A stretch of DNA of 64,000 bases from DASYTH01 sp035762905 (lineage in GTDB: Bacteria > Actinomycetota > Actinomycetes > Mycobacteriales > Pseudonocardiaceae), in contig NZ_DASUCC010000097.1 of the NCBI RefSeq assembly GCF_035762905.1, forward strand, positions 262,016 through 326,015. Direction: 5' to 3'. The notes beneath the pieces are model-generated. The model did no database searches. It had not been told where the DNA came from and was given only the letters and a program-made list of their open reading frames with translations. This document shows positions 1-7,949 of this stretch, piece after piece. Both the position numbers and the translations under genes were made by a program. Positions within the stretch are counted from its first letter, which is position 1, and every line of letters starts with the position of its first letter.

Positions 1-153
1 CAGGACGAACACCAGGTGCCCGCCGACCGACGGCACCCGGACCCGGTCGCCGTACTCGGCCATCAGGCTGGTCAGCAGGCCGAGCGGGTCCCGCTGCAAC
101 CGCGGGAGCAGAGCCAGCGCGGCCCGGCCGCGCGGTCCCGGAGTCGCGTCCAT
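1..153 (-). CDS. Cytochrome P450, N-terminal fragment
   Basis: Only the first 51 codons are inside the window; the gene runs off the left edge. The start is the ATG whose complement is at 151-153. The peptide has the shape of an actinobacterial P450 N-terminus: a GPRG segment, then an RDPLGLL stretch, then AEYGDRVRV followed by a short hydrophobic beta strand. This matches the usual opening in which helix A leads into 'YGD-V'. The heme-binding Cys and I-helix lie outside, so subfamily and substrate cannot be judged. The GDT1 transporter ends 14 bp upstream on the same strand, so the two may be co-transcribed. Confidence 0.75.
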   Translation of the reverse strand, partial: MDATPGPRGRAALALLPRLQRDPLGLLTSLMAEYGDRVRVPSVGGHLVFVL

Positions 154-166
154 GCCCCCAACCTAC

Positions 167-766
167 TCATCCGTAAACAACTTGCCAGAGGGCGAGCAGG
201 GCGAACCCGGCGAACACGAAACCGGCGATCCGCTGGATCAGGCGCGGCCGGATCCGACCCCGGATCCGGCCGCCGAGCAGCACCGCGATCCCGGCCACGG
301 TGGTCAGCGCCAGCCAGCCGCCGAGGCCGACCGCGACCGGCGCGGAGAACCGGGCGGTCAGCCCGGCGATGGCGAACTGGGACGCGTCCCCCCACTCCGC
401 CGCGAACAGCACCCCGAACGAGGTCAGCGCCGCGCGGACGAACGACACCGCCGCCGGCCCGCCGCCGGCTTCGACCCCCTCGTCCGGATCGTGACCGAAG
501 CCCTCGCGCAGCAGCAGGACCGCGCCCAGCCCGAACAGCACCGCCACCACCCCGGCCACCACCCGCTCGGGCAGCAGGGTGAGCACCGAGCCGAACCCGG
601 CGGCGATCACGCACTGCACCGCGAACGCGCAGGTGACGCCGACGAACACCGGCAGACCGCGGTACCGGGTGGTGAGGATCAGCGTGGCCACCATGGTCTT
701 GTCCGGCAGCTCGACCACGAACACCAGCGCGAACGCCGTGCCGAACGCGAGCAGCGCCGAGTCCAT
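167..766 (-). CDS. GDT1/UPF0016-family Mn2+ (Ca2+) transporter
   Basis: This 199-residue membrane protein has the two-repeat layout of the UPF0016 family (TMEM165, Gdt1, bacterial MneA-type exporters), which moves Mn2+ or Ca2+ out of the cytoplasm. Each half carries a version of the family signature E-x-G-D-(K/R)-(T/S). The first is ELPDKT at residues 19-24, where Pro replaces the usual Gly; the second is EWGDAS at 124-129. About six hydrophobic helices flank a charged central loop (near residues 87-103). The ATG at 766 lies 15 bp from a DosR-like palindrome, so expression may respond to the neighbouring sensor pair. No yybP-ykoY riboswitch is visible upstream. The substrate is inferred from the family only. 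Confidence 0.85.
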   Translation of the reverse strand: MDSALLAFGTAFALVFVVELPDKTMVATLILTTRYRGLPVFVGVTCAFAVQCVIAAGFGSVLTLLPERVVAGVVAVLFGLGAVLLLREGFGHDPDEGVEAGGGPAAVSFVRAALTSFGVLFAAEWGDASQFAIAGLTARFSAPVAVGLGGWLALTTVAGIAVLLGGRIRGRIRPRLIQRIAGFVFAGFALLALWQVVYG

Positions 767-780
767 GATCCCGACAATAG

Positions 781-800
781 TTTGGGACCTAGGTCCCGAC
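781..800. promoter_or_regulatory. DosR/DevR-type operator
   Basis: The 20-mer TTTGGGACCTAGGTCCCGAC has a perfect 14-bp palindrome at 784-797 and fits the DosR box (TTSGGGACTWWAGTCCCSAA) at nearly every position. It lies 15 bp upstream of the Mn-transporter start and about 190 bp upstream of the sensor kinase, whose partner regulator is DevR-like. The match to the consensus is visible; binding is inferred. Confidence 0.65.
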
Positions 801-990
801 CGGACAGGACCGCAAGACCTGCCCCGGCGGCACCCGACCGGGCACAGTGGAGCTCAACCAGGAACCACCCCGGTCCACACGAGACAGACGGCCCCGGCCG
901 GGATCCACCCGCCTAACCGTCCGGGGGGAGGCGCCCGGCGCGCCGTTTCGGGCACAAGACCCGGCGCGCTGGGCGTCGTCCTACGCTGGG

Positions 991-2154
991 ATGCGCATCA
1001 TGGATTCCACGCTGGCCGCCCGCACGCTCGGCGCGTCGACCGAGATCACCACCGCGGCACTGTCCGGGGAGGACCCGGACGCGGTGCTGCGTCTGGTGGT
1101 GCGCCGCGCGGCCGAGCTGGCCGGGGCCGATCTCGGGCTGGTGATGGCCAGGGCCGGCGACGGCTCACTCACCGTCGAGGCCGCGCACGGCGCCGACGAG
1201 CCGGCCAACCTGCCGGACCCGTTCGAGCCGGTCGGACTGGTGCTCTCGGCCCGCTCGGCGGCCGCCAGGGTGGCCCGCAGCGGGATCCCGATCGTGGTCG
1301 ACGACGTCGTCACCGACCCGCGCACCGCTCCGTTCGTGCCACGGGAGCTGCGCCGCTACGGTCCGTTCGCCGCGGCTCCGTTCGGCACCCGGGAGCGCAG
1401 GCTGGGCGCGCTGACCGTCTACCGGCGGCGCGGCGGCGCCCCGTTCACCCCGGCCACGGTGGAGATGCTGACCGCGTTCGCCGCGCAGGCCGGCCTGGTG
1501 CTGGTGCTCGCCGAGGGCACCCTGGCCCGGGAGCAGATCGGGCTGTACGAGGAGCGCGCCCGGATCGCCCGCGATCTGCACGACGTGATCGTGCAGCGGC
1601 TCTACGCCGCCGGCATGCAACTGGACCTGCTGGCCCGCCGCCCGGCGCGCAAGCTGGCCCGGCCGGACACCATGCGACTGGCCGAGGCGATCGACCTGCT
1701 GGACGCCACCATCGCCGACGTCCGCGCCGTGGTCCGCACGCTGCGCAACCCCGACCCGGCCCCGGTCACCCCGGCCGACCTGGCCGAGTCGGCCCGGCTG
1801 GAGGTGGGCACGGCCGGCGAGCTGCTCGGTTTCGAGCCGTCCTTCGAGGTGCTCGGCAACCTGGCCGACGTTCCGGTGTCGGTGGCCGACCACGCCCGGG
1901 CCGCGTTACGCGAGGCGTTGTCCAACGTGGTCCGGCACTCCGGCGCACACACGGTCGGCGTCCGGCTGCGGCGCGACGCGGCCGGCCTCGAGCTGACCGT
2001 CGTCGACGACGGCTGCGGCATTCCCCGCGGGGTCACCCGGCGCGGCCTCGAGCACCTGGAGCAGCGGGCCGAACAGGCCGGCGGGCACTGCCGGGTCTCC
2101 TCGTCGCCGCGCACCGGGACCACGGTCTCCTGGCGGGTTCCGCTGCCCGATTAG
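991..2154 (+). CDS. GAF-domain sensor histidine kinase, DevS/NarX-like
   Basis: This cytoplasmic two-component sensor has about 387 residues from the ATG at 991; another ATG follows at 1000, and an in-frame ATG at 847 is possible but would add low-complexity sequence. A single GAF domain covers roughly residues 10-175. A HisKA_3 dimerisation region follows, with the phospho-acceptor His197 in RDLHD, and a HATPase domain with an EALSNVVRHS N-box and DDGCGIP G1 motif. There are no membrane helices. The layout resembles DevS/DosT, but with one GAF domain rather than two; whether it binds heme cannot be told. It is convergent with its likely partner, the response regulator at 2165-2800, and a DosR-like box lies upstream. 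Confidence 0.88.
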   Translation: MRIMDSTLAARTLGASTEITTAALSGEDPDAVLRLVVRRAAELAGADLGLVMARAGDGSLTVEAAHGADEPANLPDPFEPVGLVLSARSAAARVARSGIPIVVDDVVTDPRTAPFVPRELRRYGPFAAAPFGTRERRLGALTVYRRRGGAPFTPATVEMLTAFAAQAGLVLVLAEGTLAREQIGLYEERARIARDLHDVIVQRLYAAGMQLDLLARRPARKLARPDTMRLAEAIDLLDATIADVRAVVRTLRNPDPAPVTPADLAESARLEVGTAGELLGFEPSFEVLGNLADVPVSVADHARAALREALSNVVRHSGAHTVGVRLRRDAAGLELTVVDDGCGIPRGVTRRGLEHLEQRAEQAGGHCRVSSSPRTGTTVSWRVPLPD

Positions 2155-2164
2155 GATCGCCGGC

Positions 2165-2800
2165 TCAGGACTGACCGGACCGGCGCGCCACCCAGGCCAC
2201 CGCCTGGGTGCGCCGCTCCATCCCGAGTTTGGCCAGCACCGAGGTCACGTAGTTCTTCACGGTCTTCTCGGCCAGGAACAGCCGGGCCCCGATCTCCCGG
2301 TTGGACAGGCCCTCGCCCATCAACGTCAGCACGTCGCGCTCCCGCTCGGTCAGCACGGCCAGCTCGTCCGTCTCGGCCGACCGGCGCATCCGCTCGAGCA
2401 GGTGCGCGGTGGTGACCGGGTCGAGCAGCGAGCGCCCGCCGGCCACCTCGCGGATCGCGTGCACCACGTCCTGGCCGCGGACCTGCTTGAGCAGGTAGCC
2501 GGACGCCCCGGCCATGATCGCCTCGAGCAGCGCCTGCTCGTCGTCGAACGCGGTGAGCACCAGGCAGTACGGCGGCTGCTCGAGCGCGCGCAGCGCCCGG
2601 CACAGCTCGACGCCGTCGCCGTCGGGCAGCCGCACGTCCACCACCGCGACGTGCGGCCGGGTCGCCGGGGTCCGGGCCAGCGCCTCGGTCGCGGTGCCCG
2701 CCTCGGCCACGACCTCGATATCCGGCTCGGAGTTCAGCAGGTCGCGCAGCCCACGCCGGACGATCTCGTGATCGTCGACCAGTAGTACCCGGATGCCCAC
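2165..2800 (-). CDS. NarL/FixJ response regulator, DevR/DosR-like
   Basis: This 211-residue response regulator has a receiver domain (residues 3-120) with the acidic pair D9/D10, phospho-acceptor D55 in VVDVRLPDG and the conserved K105. A LuxR-type helix-turn-helix lies near residues 145-205. The DNA-binding segment, with FLAEKTVKNYV and KLGMERRTQA, is almost the same as I remember for mycobacterial DevR, so recognition of a DosR box is expected. Such a box lies at 781-800. The gene is tail-to-tail with the sensor kinase, 10 bp apart, instead of in one operon as in mycobacteria. It starts 10 bp from the stop of coaA, which is on the same strand upstream. Confidence 0.9.
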   Translation of the reverse strand: MGIRVLLVDDHEIVRRGLRDLLNSEPDIEVVAEAGTATEALARTPATRPHVAVVDVRLPDGDGVELCRALRALEQPPYCLVLTAFDDEQALLEAIMAGASGYLLKQVRGQDVVHAIREVAGGRSLLDPVTTAHLLERMRRSAETDELAVLTERERDVLTLMGEGLSNREIGARLFLAEKTVKNYVTSVLAKLGMERRTQAVAWVARRSGQS

Positions 2801-2810
2801 GTCGACCAGC

Positions 2811-3767
2811 CTAAAGCTTGCGCAGCCGGACCCGGCTGATCCGGTGGTCGGCGTCCTTGCGCAGGACCAGCGTGGCTCGCGGCCGGGTGGGCAGGATGTT
2901 GGTGACCAGGTTCGGCTCGTTGATCCGCTTCCACAGCCGGATCGCTTCGGCCCGGGCGTCGTCGTCGGTCAGCGTCGCGTAGTGGTGGAAGTGCGAGGTC
3001 GGGTCGGCGAACGCGGTGCCGCGCAGGGCCAGGAACCGCTCCACGTACCAGCCGGCGATGTCCTCGGTGTGCGCGTCGACGTAGACCGAGAAGTCGAACA
3101 GGTCCGAAACGGCCAGCCGAGGCCCGGGCTGAAGCACGTTGAGCCCCTCGATGATCAGGATGTCCGGCCGGCGCACCACCGTGGTCTCGCCCGGCACGAT
3201 GTCGTAGGCCAGATGCGAGTACACCGGCGCGCGCACCTCGTCGGCGCCGGACTTCACCTCGCTGACGAACCGGAGCAGCGCCCGGCGGTCGTAGCTCTCC
3301 GGGAAGCCCTTGCGGCTCATCAGCCCGCGGCGCACCAGCTCGGCCCTCGGGTAGAGGAAGCCGTCGGTGGTGATCAGGTCCACGCGCGGATGGTCCGGCC
3401 ACCGGGCCAGCAGCGTGCGCAGCAGCCGCGCCGTGGTGGACTTGCCGACCGCGACGCTGCCGGCGATCCCGATCACGAACGGCACCTTCTCGGTCTCGTC
3501 CTCGCCGAGGAACGCCGTGGTCGCCTCGTACAGCCGTTGCCGGGCCTCGACCTGCAGGCTGATCAGCCGGGACAGCGGCAGGTAGACGTCCACCACCTCG
3601 TCCAGGTCCACCGGATCGCCCAGCCCGCGCAACGCGACCAGCTCGTCGAGGGTGAGCGTGAGCGGCGTGGCGTGCCGCAGCTCCCGCCACTGCTCCCGGC
3701 GCAGCTCCACATAGGGAGTCAGCTCCCGCACGCGTAAGGAACCCACCGGACAAACGTAGGGGCTCAT
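2811..3767 (-). CDS. coaA: Type I pantothenate kinase
   Basis: This enzyme phosphorylates pantothenate with ATP, the first step of coenzyme A synthesis. The 318-residue length is typical for bacterial CoaA. A P-loop GIAGSVAVGKS lies at residues 100-110, followed by LITTDGFLYP and the SRKGFPESYD segment that marks the substrate site. The ATG start at 3767 gives an N-terminus like other actinobacterial CoaA proteins. It is upstream of, and on the same strand as, the DevR-like regulator (10 bp apart). A tiny plus-strand ORF starts divergently 14 bp away. Confidence 0.95.
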   Translation of the reverse strand: MSPYVCPVGSLRVRELTPYVELRREQWRELRHATPLTLTLDELVALRGLGDPVDLDEVVDVYLPLSRLISLQVEARQRLYEATTAFLGEDETEKVPFVIGIAGSVAVGKSTTARLLRTLLARWPDHPRVDLITTDGFLYPRAELVRRGLMSRKGFPESYDRRALLRFVSEVKSGADEVRAPVYSHLAYDIVPGETTVVRRPDILIIEGLNVLQPGPRLAVSDLFDFSVYVDAHTEDIAGWYVERFLALRGTAFADPTSHFHHYATLTDDDARAEAIRLWKRINEPNLVTNILPTRPRATLVLRKDADHRISRVRLRKL

Positions 3768-3781
3768 GGCACGGTTGCGCT

Positions 3782-3862
3782 GTGAGCCTGTGCACGATCC
3801 GGCCGATCGGCGCGGACGGCGTCCCGAGCCGCGACGAGCTGGACCAGGAGCTGGCTGTCTGA
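3782..3862 (+). CDS. Possible 26-residue small ORF
   Basis: A GTG-started ORF divergent from coaA. It has G or C at almost every third codon position and a protein-like acidic tail (DELDQEL), but no clear ribosome binding site. It could be a micro-protein, a remnant of a longer gene or chance. I do not recognise a family. Confidence 0.25.
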   Translation: MSLCTIRPIGADGVPSRDELDQELAV

Positions 3863-3884
3863 CGGCTCGACCAACCGGCCGAAC

Positions 3885-4499
3885 CTAGTCCCGACCGAGC
3901 ACCTCGTCCCAGGCGGCGATGACCTGGCGGGCGCAGGTCTGCGGGGAGACGCCGCCGGTGCCGGTGCCCATGCCGGGCAGCGCGATGGTGCGCACGGCCG
4001 CGCGCACCGGGTCGCCGTCCTCGAGGGTGCCGTCCCGCCACAGCCGCAGCACCGCCCGGGTGGCCAGGAACGGGTGCACGGTGTCCGGCGGGAGCTGCTC
4101 GCCGGGCTGGCGCACGGTCGGCGCGATGATCAGCCACTCGGGCGCCGGCACGCCGGTGGGCACGATCAGCGCCTCGCCGACCGGCAGCTCGCCGCCGTGG
4201 TAGGCCAGCACGGCGCTGCGCACGTGCTGCTCGACGGCCGGGAAAGCCTGCCCGTACACGGCGTTGACGCCGCCGCGCATCCAGCCGAACGAGTTCGCCG
4301 GGCTCACCACGGCGTCGACCGGCACGTCGAGCACCGAGCCGCGGTGTACCCGGACGTCGGGACGCCCGTCGGCGGCGGTGTCCCAGGCCTCGGCGAGCGG
4401 CTCGCTCACTGCGCACAACACGAGCGCCGGCCGGGCCGGTTCGGGGTGGGGATTGGTTGCCGTGTCAGCCTCCGGATCGGCGGTCACGACCTGAAGCAT
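3885..4499 (-). CDS. Macro-domain ADP-ribose-binding protein
   Basis: This is a 204-residue stand-alone macro domain. After about 45 variable residues come the typical VDAVVSPANSFGWMRGG loop, in which the Asn contacts ADP-ribose, and a C-terminal IALPGMGTGTGG phosphate-binding loop. Proteins of this kind bind or hydrolyse ADP-ribose, O-acetyl-ADP-ribose or ADP-ribosylated targets; which of these applies is not visible. The ATG at 4499 has no evident Shine-Dalgarno, so the message may be leaderless. It is divergent from pheA, with about 140 bp between the starts. Confidence 0.85.
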   Translation of the reverse strand: MLQVVTADPEADTATNPHPEPARPALVLCAVSEPLAEAWDTAADGRPDVRVHRGSVLDVPVDAVVSPANSFGWMRGGVNAVYGQAFPAVEQHVRSAVLAYHGGELPVGEALIVPTGVPAPEWLIIAPTVRQPGEQLPPDTVHPFLATRAVLRLWRDGTLEDGDPVRAAVRTIALPGMGTGTGGVSPQTCARQVIAAWDEVLGRD

Positions 4500-4641
4500 C
4501 GCACTTGTGGGTTATCCGGCGTATCCACCGTTCGGTGACTCGTAACCGGAGATCAGAAGCCTATTGCCGGCAGGTGTCCAATGGTGATCATCCGGCCATC
4601 CCCGGCGTGTCGCCAGGGTGACCGCTGCGTAGGGTTTGCCC

Positions 4642-5592
4642 ATGCCGCCCATCGCCTACCTGGGGCCGCAGGGAACCTTCGCCGAGCAGGCCGCGCGCGC
4701 GTTCGCCGAGCGGGCCGGCGGCGGGCACGAGCTCGTCCCGGTGGCCACCGTGCAGCTGGCCCTCGCCGCGGTGCGGGGCGGGGACACCGAGCTGGGCTGC
4801 GTGCCGGTGGAGAACTCGGTCGAGGGCGCGGTCGGCCCGACCATGGACGGTCTCGCGGTCGGCTCGCCGCTGGTGGCGGTGGCCGAGGTGGTGCTGCCGG
4901 TGGCGTTCTCGGTGCTGGTCCGGCCGGGCACCGCCGCGGCCGAGGTGCGCACGGTGGCCAGCCATCCGCACGCCCTGGCCCAGGTGCAGGGCTGGCTGGA
5001 CGAGCACCTGCCGCAGGCGCGGGCGCAGGCCACGACGTCCACCTCGGCGGCCGCGGTCGGGGTGGCCGGCGGCGAGTTCGACGCGGCGGTGACCGCGCCG
5101 GTGGCGGCCGTGCACTACCCGCTGGACGCCCTGGCCATCGGCGTTGCCGACGTGGCCGATGCGGTGACCCGGTTCTTCGTGGTGCGCCGGCCGGGCATCA
5201 TCCCGGAGCCGACCGGCGCGGACCGCACCTCGGTGGTGGCGGTGGCCGAGCGGAACCGGACCGGGGTGCTCGCCGAGATGCTCACCGAGCTGGCGCTGCG
5301 CGGGATCAACCTGTCCCGGATCGAGTCCCGGCCGCTCAAGGGCCTGCTCGGCGAGTACCGGTTCTATCTGGACTTCGACGGGCACGTCGCCGAGCAGCGG
5401 GTCAGCGACGCCCTGACCGCGCTGCACCGGCGCTGCCGCGAGCTGCGGTTTCTGGGTTCGTACCCGCGCGCGGACGGCGTGCCGACCAGCGTGGAGCCGG
5501 GCAACACCGAGGCCGCCTACTCGGCCGCGGCGAGCTGGGTGGCCGGGTTGCGCGGCACCCGGTCCAGCGTGAACCCGAACTCCGCCCGGTAG
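4642..5592 (+). CDS. pheA: Prephenate dehydratase
   Basis: Converts prephenate to phenylpyruvate in phenylalanine synthesis. The 316-residue monofunctional form starts with YLGPQGTFAEQAA, has the VPVENSVEGAVG motif, the catalytic TRF motif near residue 176, and an ACT regulatory domain from about residue 195 to 275 that includes the GINLSRIESRP ligand loop for feedback by phenylalanine. I take the ATG at 4642; an in-frame TTG two codons upstream is less likely. No chorismate mutase domain is fused. The last 76 bp overlap, antisense, the 3' end of the acetyltransferase gene. Confidence 0.95.
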   Translation: MPPIAYLGPQGTFAEQAARAFAERAGGGHELVPVATVQLALAAVRGGDTELGCVPVENSVEGAVGPTMDGLAVGSPLVAVAEVVLPVAFSVLVRPGTAAAEVRTVASHPHALAQVQGWLDEHLPQARAQATTSTSAAAVGVAGGEFDAAVTAPVAAVHYPLDALAIGVADVADAVTRFFVVRRPGIIPEPTGADRTSVVAVAERNRTGVLAEMLTELALRGINLSRIESRPLKGLLGEYRFYLDFDGHVAEQRVSDALTALHRRCRELRFLGSYPRADGVPTSVEPGNTEAAYSAAASWVAGLRGTRSSVNPNSAR

Positions 5593-6308
5593 GCGGCCAG
5601 CACCGCCGCGTCGTCCTCGAGCACGGTCTCGGTGCGGTGCGCGCCCTCGGTGCGGATGAGTCGGTTCCCGGCCAGCGTGATCCGGCCGTCCGGGGTCGCC
5701 ATCGAGCAGGTGGGTCCGGCGGTGAAGTGTGAGGTCGGCGAGGTCTGGTGCCACCAGCAGCCGGCGCGGAAGTCGTCGAGGGTGCGCGGCCGCCGTTCCA
5801 GCCGGTACTGCGGCTCACCGTCGCGCAGCACGTCGACGTCCCCGGTCGGGGCGTCCAGCACCAGGAACGTGCCGTCCGGGTCGGCCTGCGGGTCCGGCCA
5901 GTCCAGCCGCAGCGGGTGCCGGGTGTGCCGGCCGAACCCCACGTCGGCCAGCCACCGCTCATCCAGTTCGACCAGCAGGACGAGATGGTCGAACGGCACG
6001 CCGAGGGTCCCGTCGGGCCCGATGGTGCGCGCGGCCAGCCGGGTCACCCGGAAGCCGAGCGCCTCGAGCAGTGCGCCGAACGCGCCGTTGAGCTCGTAGC
6101 AGAACCCGCCGCGGCGCCGCCGGATGATCTTGTCGAGCAGCGCGTCCTCGTCCAGGGTGATGGGCTCGTCGAGGTGGATGCCGAGGTTCTCGAACGGCAC
6201 GGTGGTCAGGTGCCGGGCGTGCAGCTCGCGCAGCAGCCGGGCGTCCGGCGGACCGGCCGGACCGGCGCCGATCCGGCGCAGGTAGGCCGCCACGGTCTGG
6301 TGATCCAT
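5517..6308 (-). CDS. Arylamine N-acetyltransferase
   Basis: Transfers acetyl groups from acetyl-CoA to arylamines and hydrazines. In polyketide pathways, relatives (amide synthases) close ansamycin rings. From the ATG at 6308 the protein has 263 residues and shows the Cys-His-Asp triad: C70 in RRRGGFCYELN, H108 in FDHLVLLV and D122 in LADVGFG. An in-frame ATG at 6323 would add five residues. Its tail overlaps pheA by 76 bp in antisense. A perfect palindrome lies 17 bp upstream of the start. No polyketide genes are nearby, so an ordinary xenobiotic NAT is the simpler reading. Confidence 0.92.
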   Translation of the reverse strand: MDHQTVAAYLRRIGAGPAGPPDARLLRELHARHLTTVPFENLGIHLDEPITLDEDALLDKIIRRRRGGFCYELNGAFGALLEALGFRVTRLAARTIGPDGTLGVPFDHLVLLVELDERWLADVGFGRHTRHPLRLDWPDPQADPDGTFLVLDAPTGDVDVLRDGEPQYRLERRPRTLDDFRAGCWWHQTSPTSHFTAGPTCSMATPDGRITLAGNRLIRTEGAHRTETVLEDDAAVLAAYRAEFGFTLDRVPRNPATQLAAAE

Positions 6309-6324
6309 GCCGCCACTCTGCATG

Positions 6325-6340
6325 CTCGACCTAGGTCGAG
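6325..6340. promoter_or_regulatory. Palindromic operator candidate upstream of the acetyltransferase
   Basis: CTCGACCTAGGTCGAG is a perfect 16-bp palindrome. On the minus strand it follows a TTGACC hexamer directly, an arrangement seen in MerR-family promoters where the dyad sits between -35 and -10. No MerR gene is in the window. Confidence 0.4.
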
Positions 6341-6465
6341 GTCAACCCGCTCGGGTGCTTTCTTGACATGGCCGGGATGGTTTTCGTGAAGAGGCAACCT
6401 CACCGCCGGCTCGTCCGTCCCTCAAATACAGCGGTTGATGGAAACGTCGGGGATGCGAGGAAGCC

Positions 6466-7125
6466 ATGAAGCGAAGCCGGGTGCTCGTCGTGGCCGCCGT
6501 GGTGGCCACCGGTTGTGCGGGGTGCACAGGTGACGTCGGCGGAGGTCCGGCCGCCCCGGAAGTCCCGACCTTCGCGTCCTCGACCGGGGCCGCGCTACCG
6601 CCGCCGGTCTCCGGCCCGGTGTCGGAGTCGGTGTCGGCGAGTGCTCCGGCGCCGCCCGCCCCGCCGGCCGAGCAGCCCGAGCCGATCGCCGGCCCGGACG
6701 AGTGCCGGTCGACCGAGCTGAAGCTCTCCCTCGGCCAGGGCGACGCCGCGGCCGGCACTGCGTACCGCCCGCTGCGGTTCACCAACGCCGGCGCGCGGAC
6801 CTGCACGATCCAGGGCTTCCCCGGGGTGTCCTACGTGACCGGCGACGACGGCCACCAGGTCGGCCCGGCCGCGTTCCGGGTGGGCAGCAAGGGCGCGGCG
6901 GTCGCGCTCGCCCCCGGGGTGACCGCCAACGCGCCGGTCGGGTTCATCCAGGTGCGCAACTTCGACCCGGCCGTCTGCCGGCCGACGCCGGTGCGCGGGC
7001 TGCGGGTGTACCCGCCGCACGAGACCGCGTCGCTGTTCGTGCCGATGGACGGGCTCGGCTGTGCCGGCACGCCGCCGGACCACCAACTGCTGGTGAAGAC
7101 CGTGCAGGCCGGCGCGGGCGCCTGA
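6466..7125 (+). CDS. DUF4232 lipoprotein
   Basis: A 219-residue probable cell-surface lipoprotein. A short positive N-terminus and hydrophobic stretch end in ATGCAGC, giving a likely lipobox Cys near residue 17. A Pro/Ala/Glu-rich linker follows, then a DUF4232 domain (about residues 75-215) recognised by the TELKLSLGQGD opening, the RTCTIQGFPGVSYV core and a late cysteine pair. The domain function is unknown. It stands alone and is convergent with the sigma-factor gene 10 bp downstream. Confidence 0.85.
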   Translation: MKRSRVLVVAAVVATGCAGCTGDVGGGPAAPEVPTFASSTGAALPPPVSGPVSESVSASAPAPPAPPAEQPEPIAGPDECRSTELKLSLGQGDAAAGTAYRPLRFTNAGARTCTIQGFPGVSYVTGDDGHQVGPAAFRVGSKGAAVALAPGVTANAPVGFIQVRNFDPAVCRPTPVRGLRVYPPHETASLFVPMDGLGCAGTPPDHQLLVKTVQAGAGA

Positions 7126-7135
7126 GCCCGGGGGG

Positions 7136-7807
7136 CTACTGCGCCGCCCGGACCGGCCGGCGCACGGTGCGGCGCAGCCGGTTCAGTGCCCGGTGCTGGG
7201 CGACCCGGACCGCGTCCGCGGTGGTGCCCACCATGTCGGCGGTCTCCTGGGCGGACAGGCCGAGCACGATCCGCATGATCAGGATGTCGCGCTGGCGCGG
7301 GGTGAGCGTGCGCAGCAGCACGCCGGTGCGCTCGACCAGCTCGCGGCGCAGGGTGATCTGCTCCGGGTCCTCTTCGACGGTCAGGATGTCCGGCGTCTCG
7401 GACGTCGGCTGGGAGCGGTCCCGGGCCGCCGCCCGGTGCACGTCGGCCACCTTGTGCGCGGCGATGCCGTAGACGAACGACAGGAACGGCCGGCCGAGCT
7501 GACGGTAGGTGGGCAGCGCGCGGAACACCGCGAGGCACACCTCCTGGGCCACGTCGTCGGCGGCCACGAACGCCCGCTGGACCCGGCCCAGCTTGGTGCG
7601 GCAGTACCGGACGATGATCGGGCGGAGGAAGGCGAGCAGGTCCTCGGCGGCCAGCGGGTCGCCGTCAACGGCGGCGGCTACCACAATGTCGAGGTTGCTC
7701 CGGTCCACCGTCCGCGGACGGGGCAGCACCGGGGTGCGGCGGTTCGGTACATCCCAGCTGGCTTCGAGCTCGGCCAGATCAACCTCTGGCTCGACGGTGC
7801 ACAACAT
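7136..7807 (-). CDS. Sigma-70 family factor, SigD/ShbA-like
   Basis: This group 3/4-type sigma factor has about 223 residues. The start is the ATG at 7807, preceded by a GGGAGGC ribosome binding site at 7811-7820; a longer open frame upstream looks non-coding. Region 2 includes ADDVAQEVCLAVFRALP and FLSFVYGIAAHKVAD; region 4 includes LTPRQRDILIMRIVLGLSA and the helix-turn-helix TADAVRVAQHRALNRLR. These sequences resemble Streptomyces ShbA and mycobacterial SigD. No anti-sigma factor gene lies next to it. Confidence 0.9.
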   Translation of the reverse strand: MLCTVEPEVDLAELEASWDVPNRRTPVLPRPRTVDRSNLDIVVAAAVDGDPLAAEDLLAFLRPIIVRYCRTKLGRVQRAFVAADDVAQEVCLAVFRALPTYRQLGRPFLSFVYGIAAHKVADVHRAAARDRSQPTSETPDILTVEEDPEQITLRRELVERTGVLLRTLTPRQRDILIMRIVLGLSAQETADMVGTTADAVRVAQHRALNRLRRTVRRPVRAAQ

Positions 7808-7949
7808 GCGAACGCCTCCCGCGCCGGTTCCACTGCTCCAAGAGAGCACGGGCGGGGGGTCCAAATACGTGCTTGCGGGATTTGCATCCCGGACGACCCA
7901 ACTTGCTGCCCCATTGGGCATATGCCCTGTACACGCCGTATGCGCGCGG

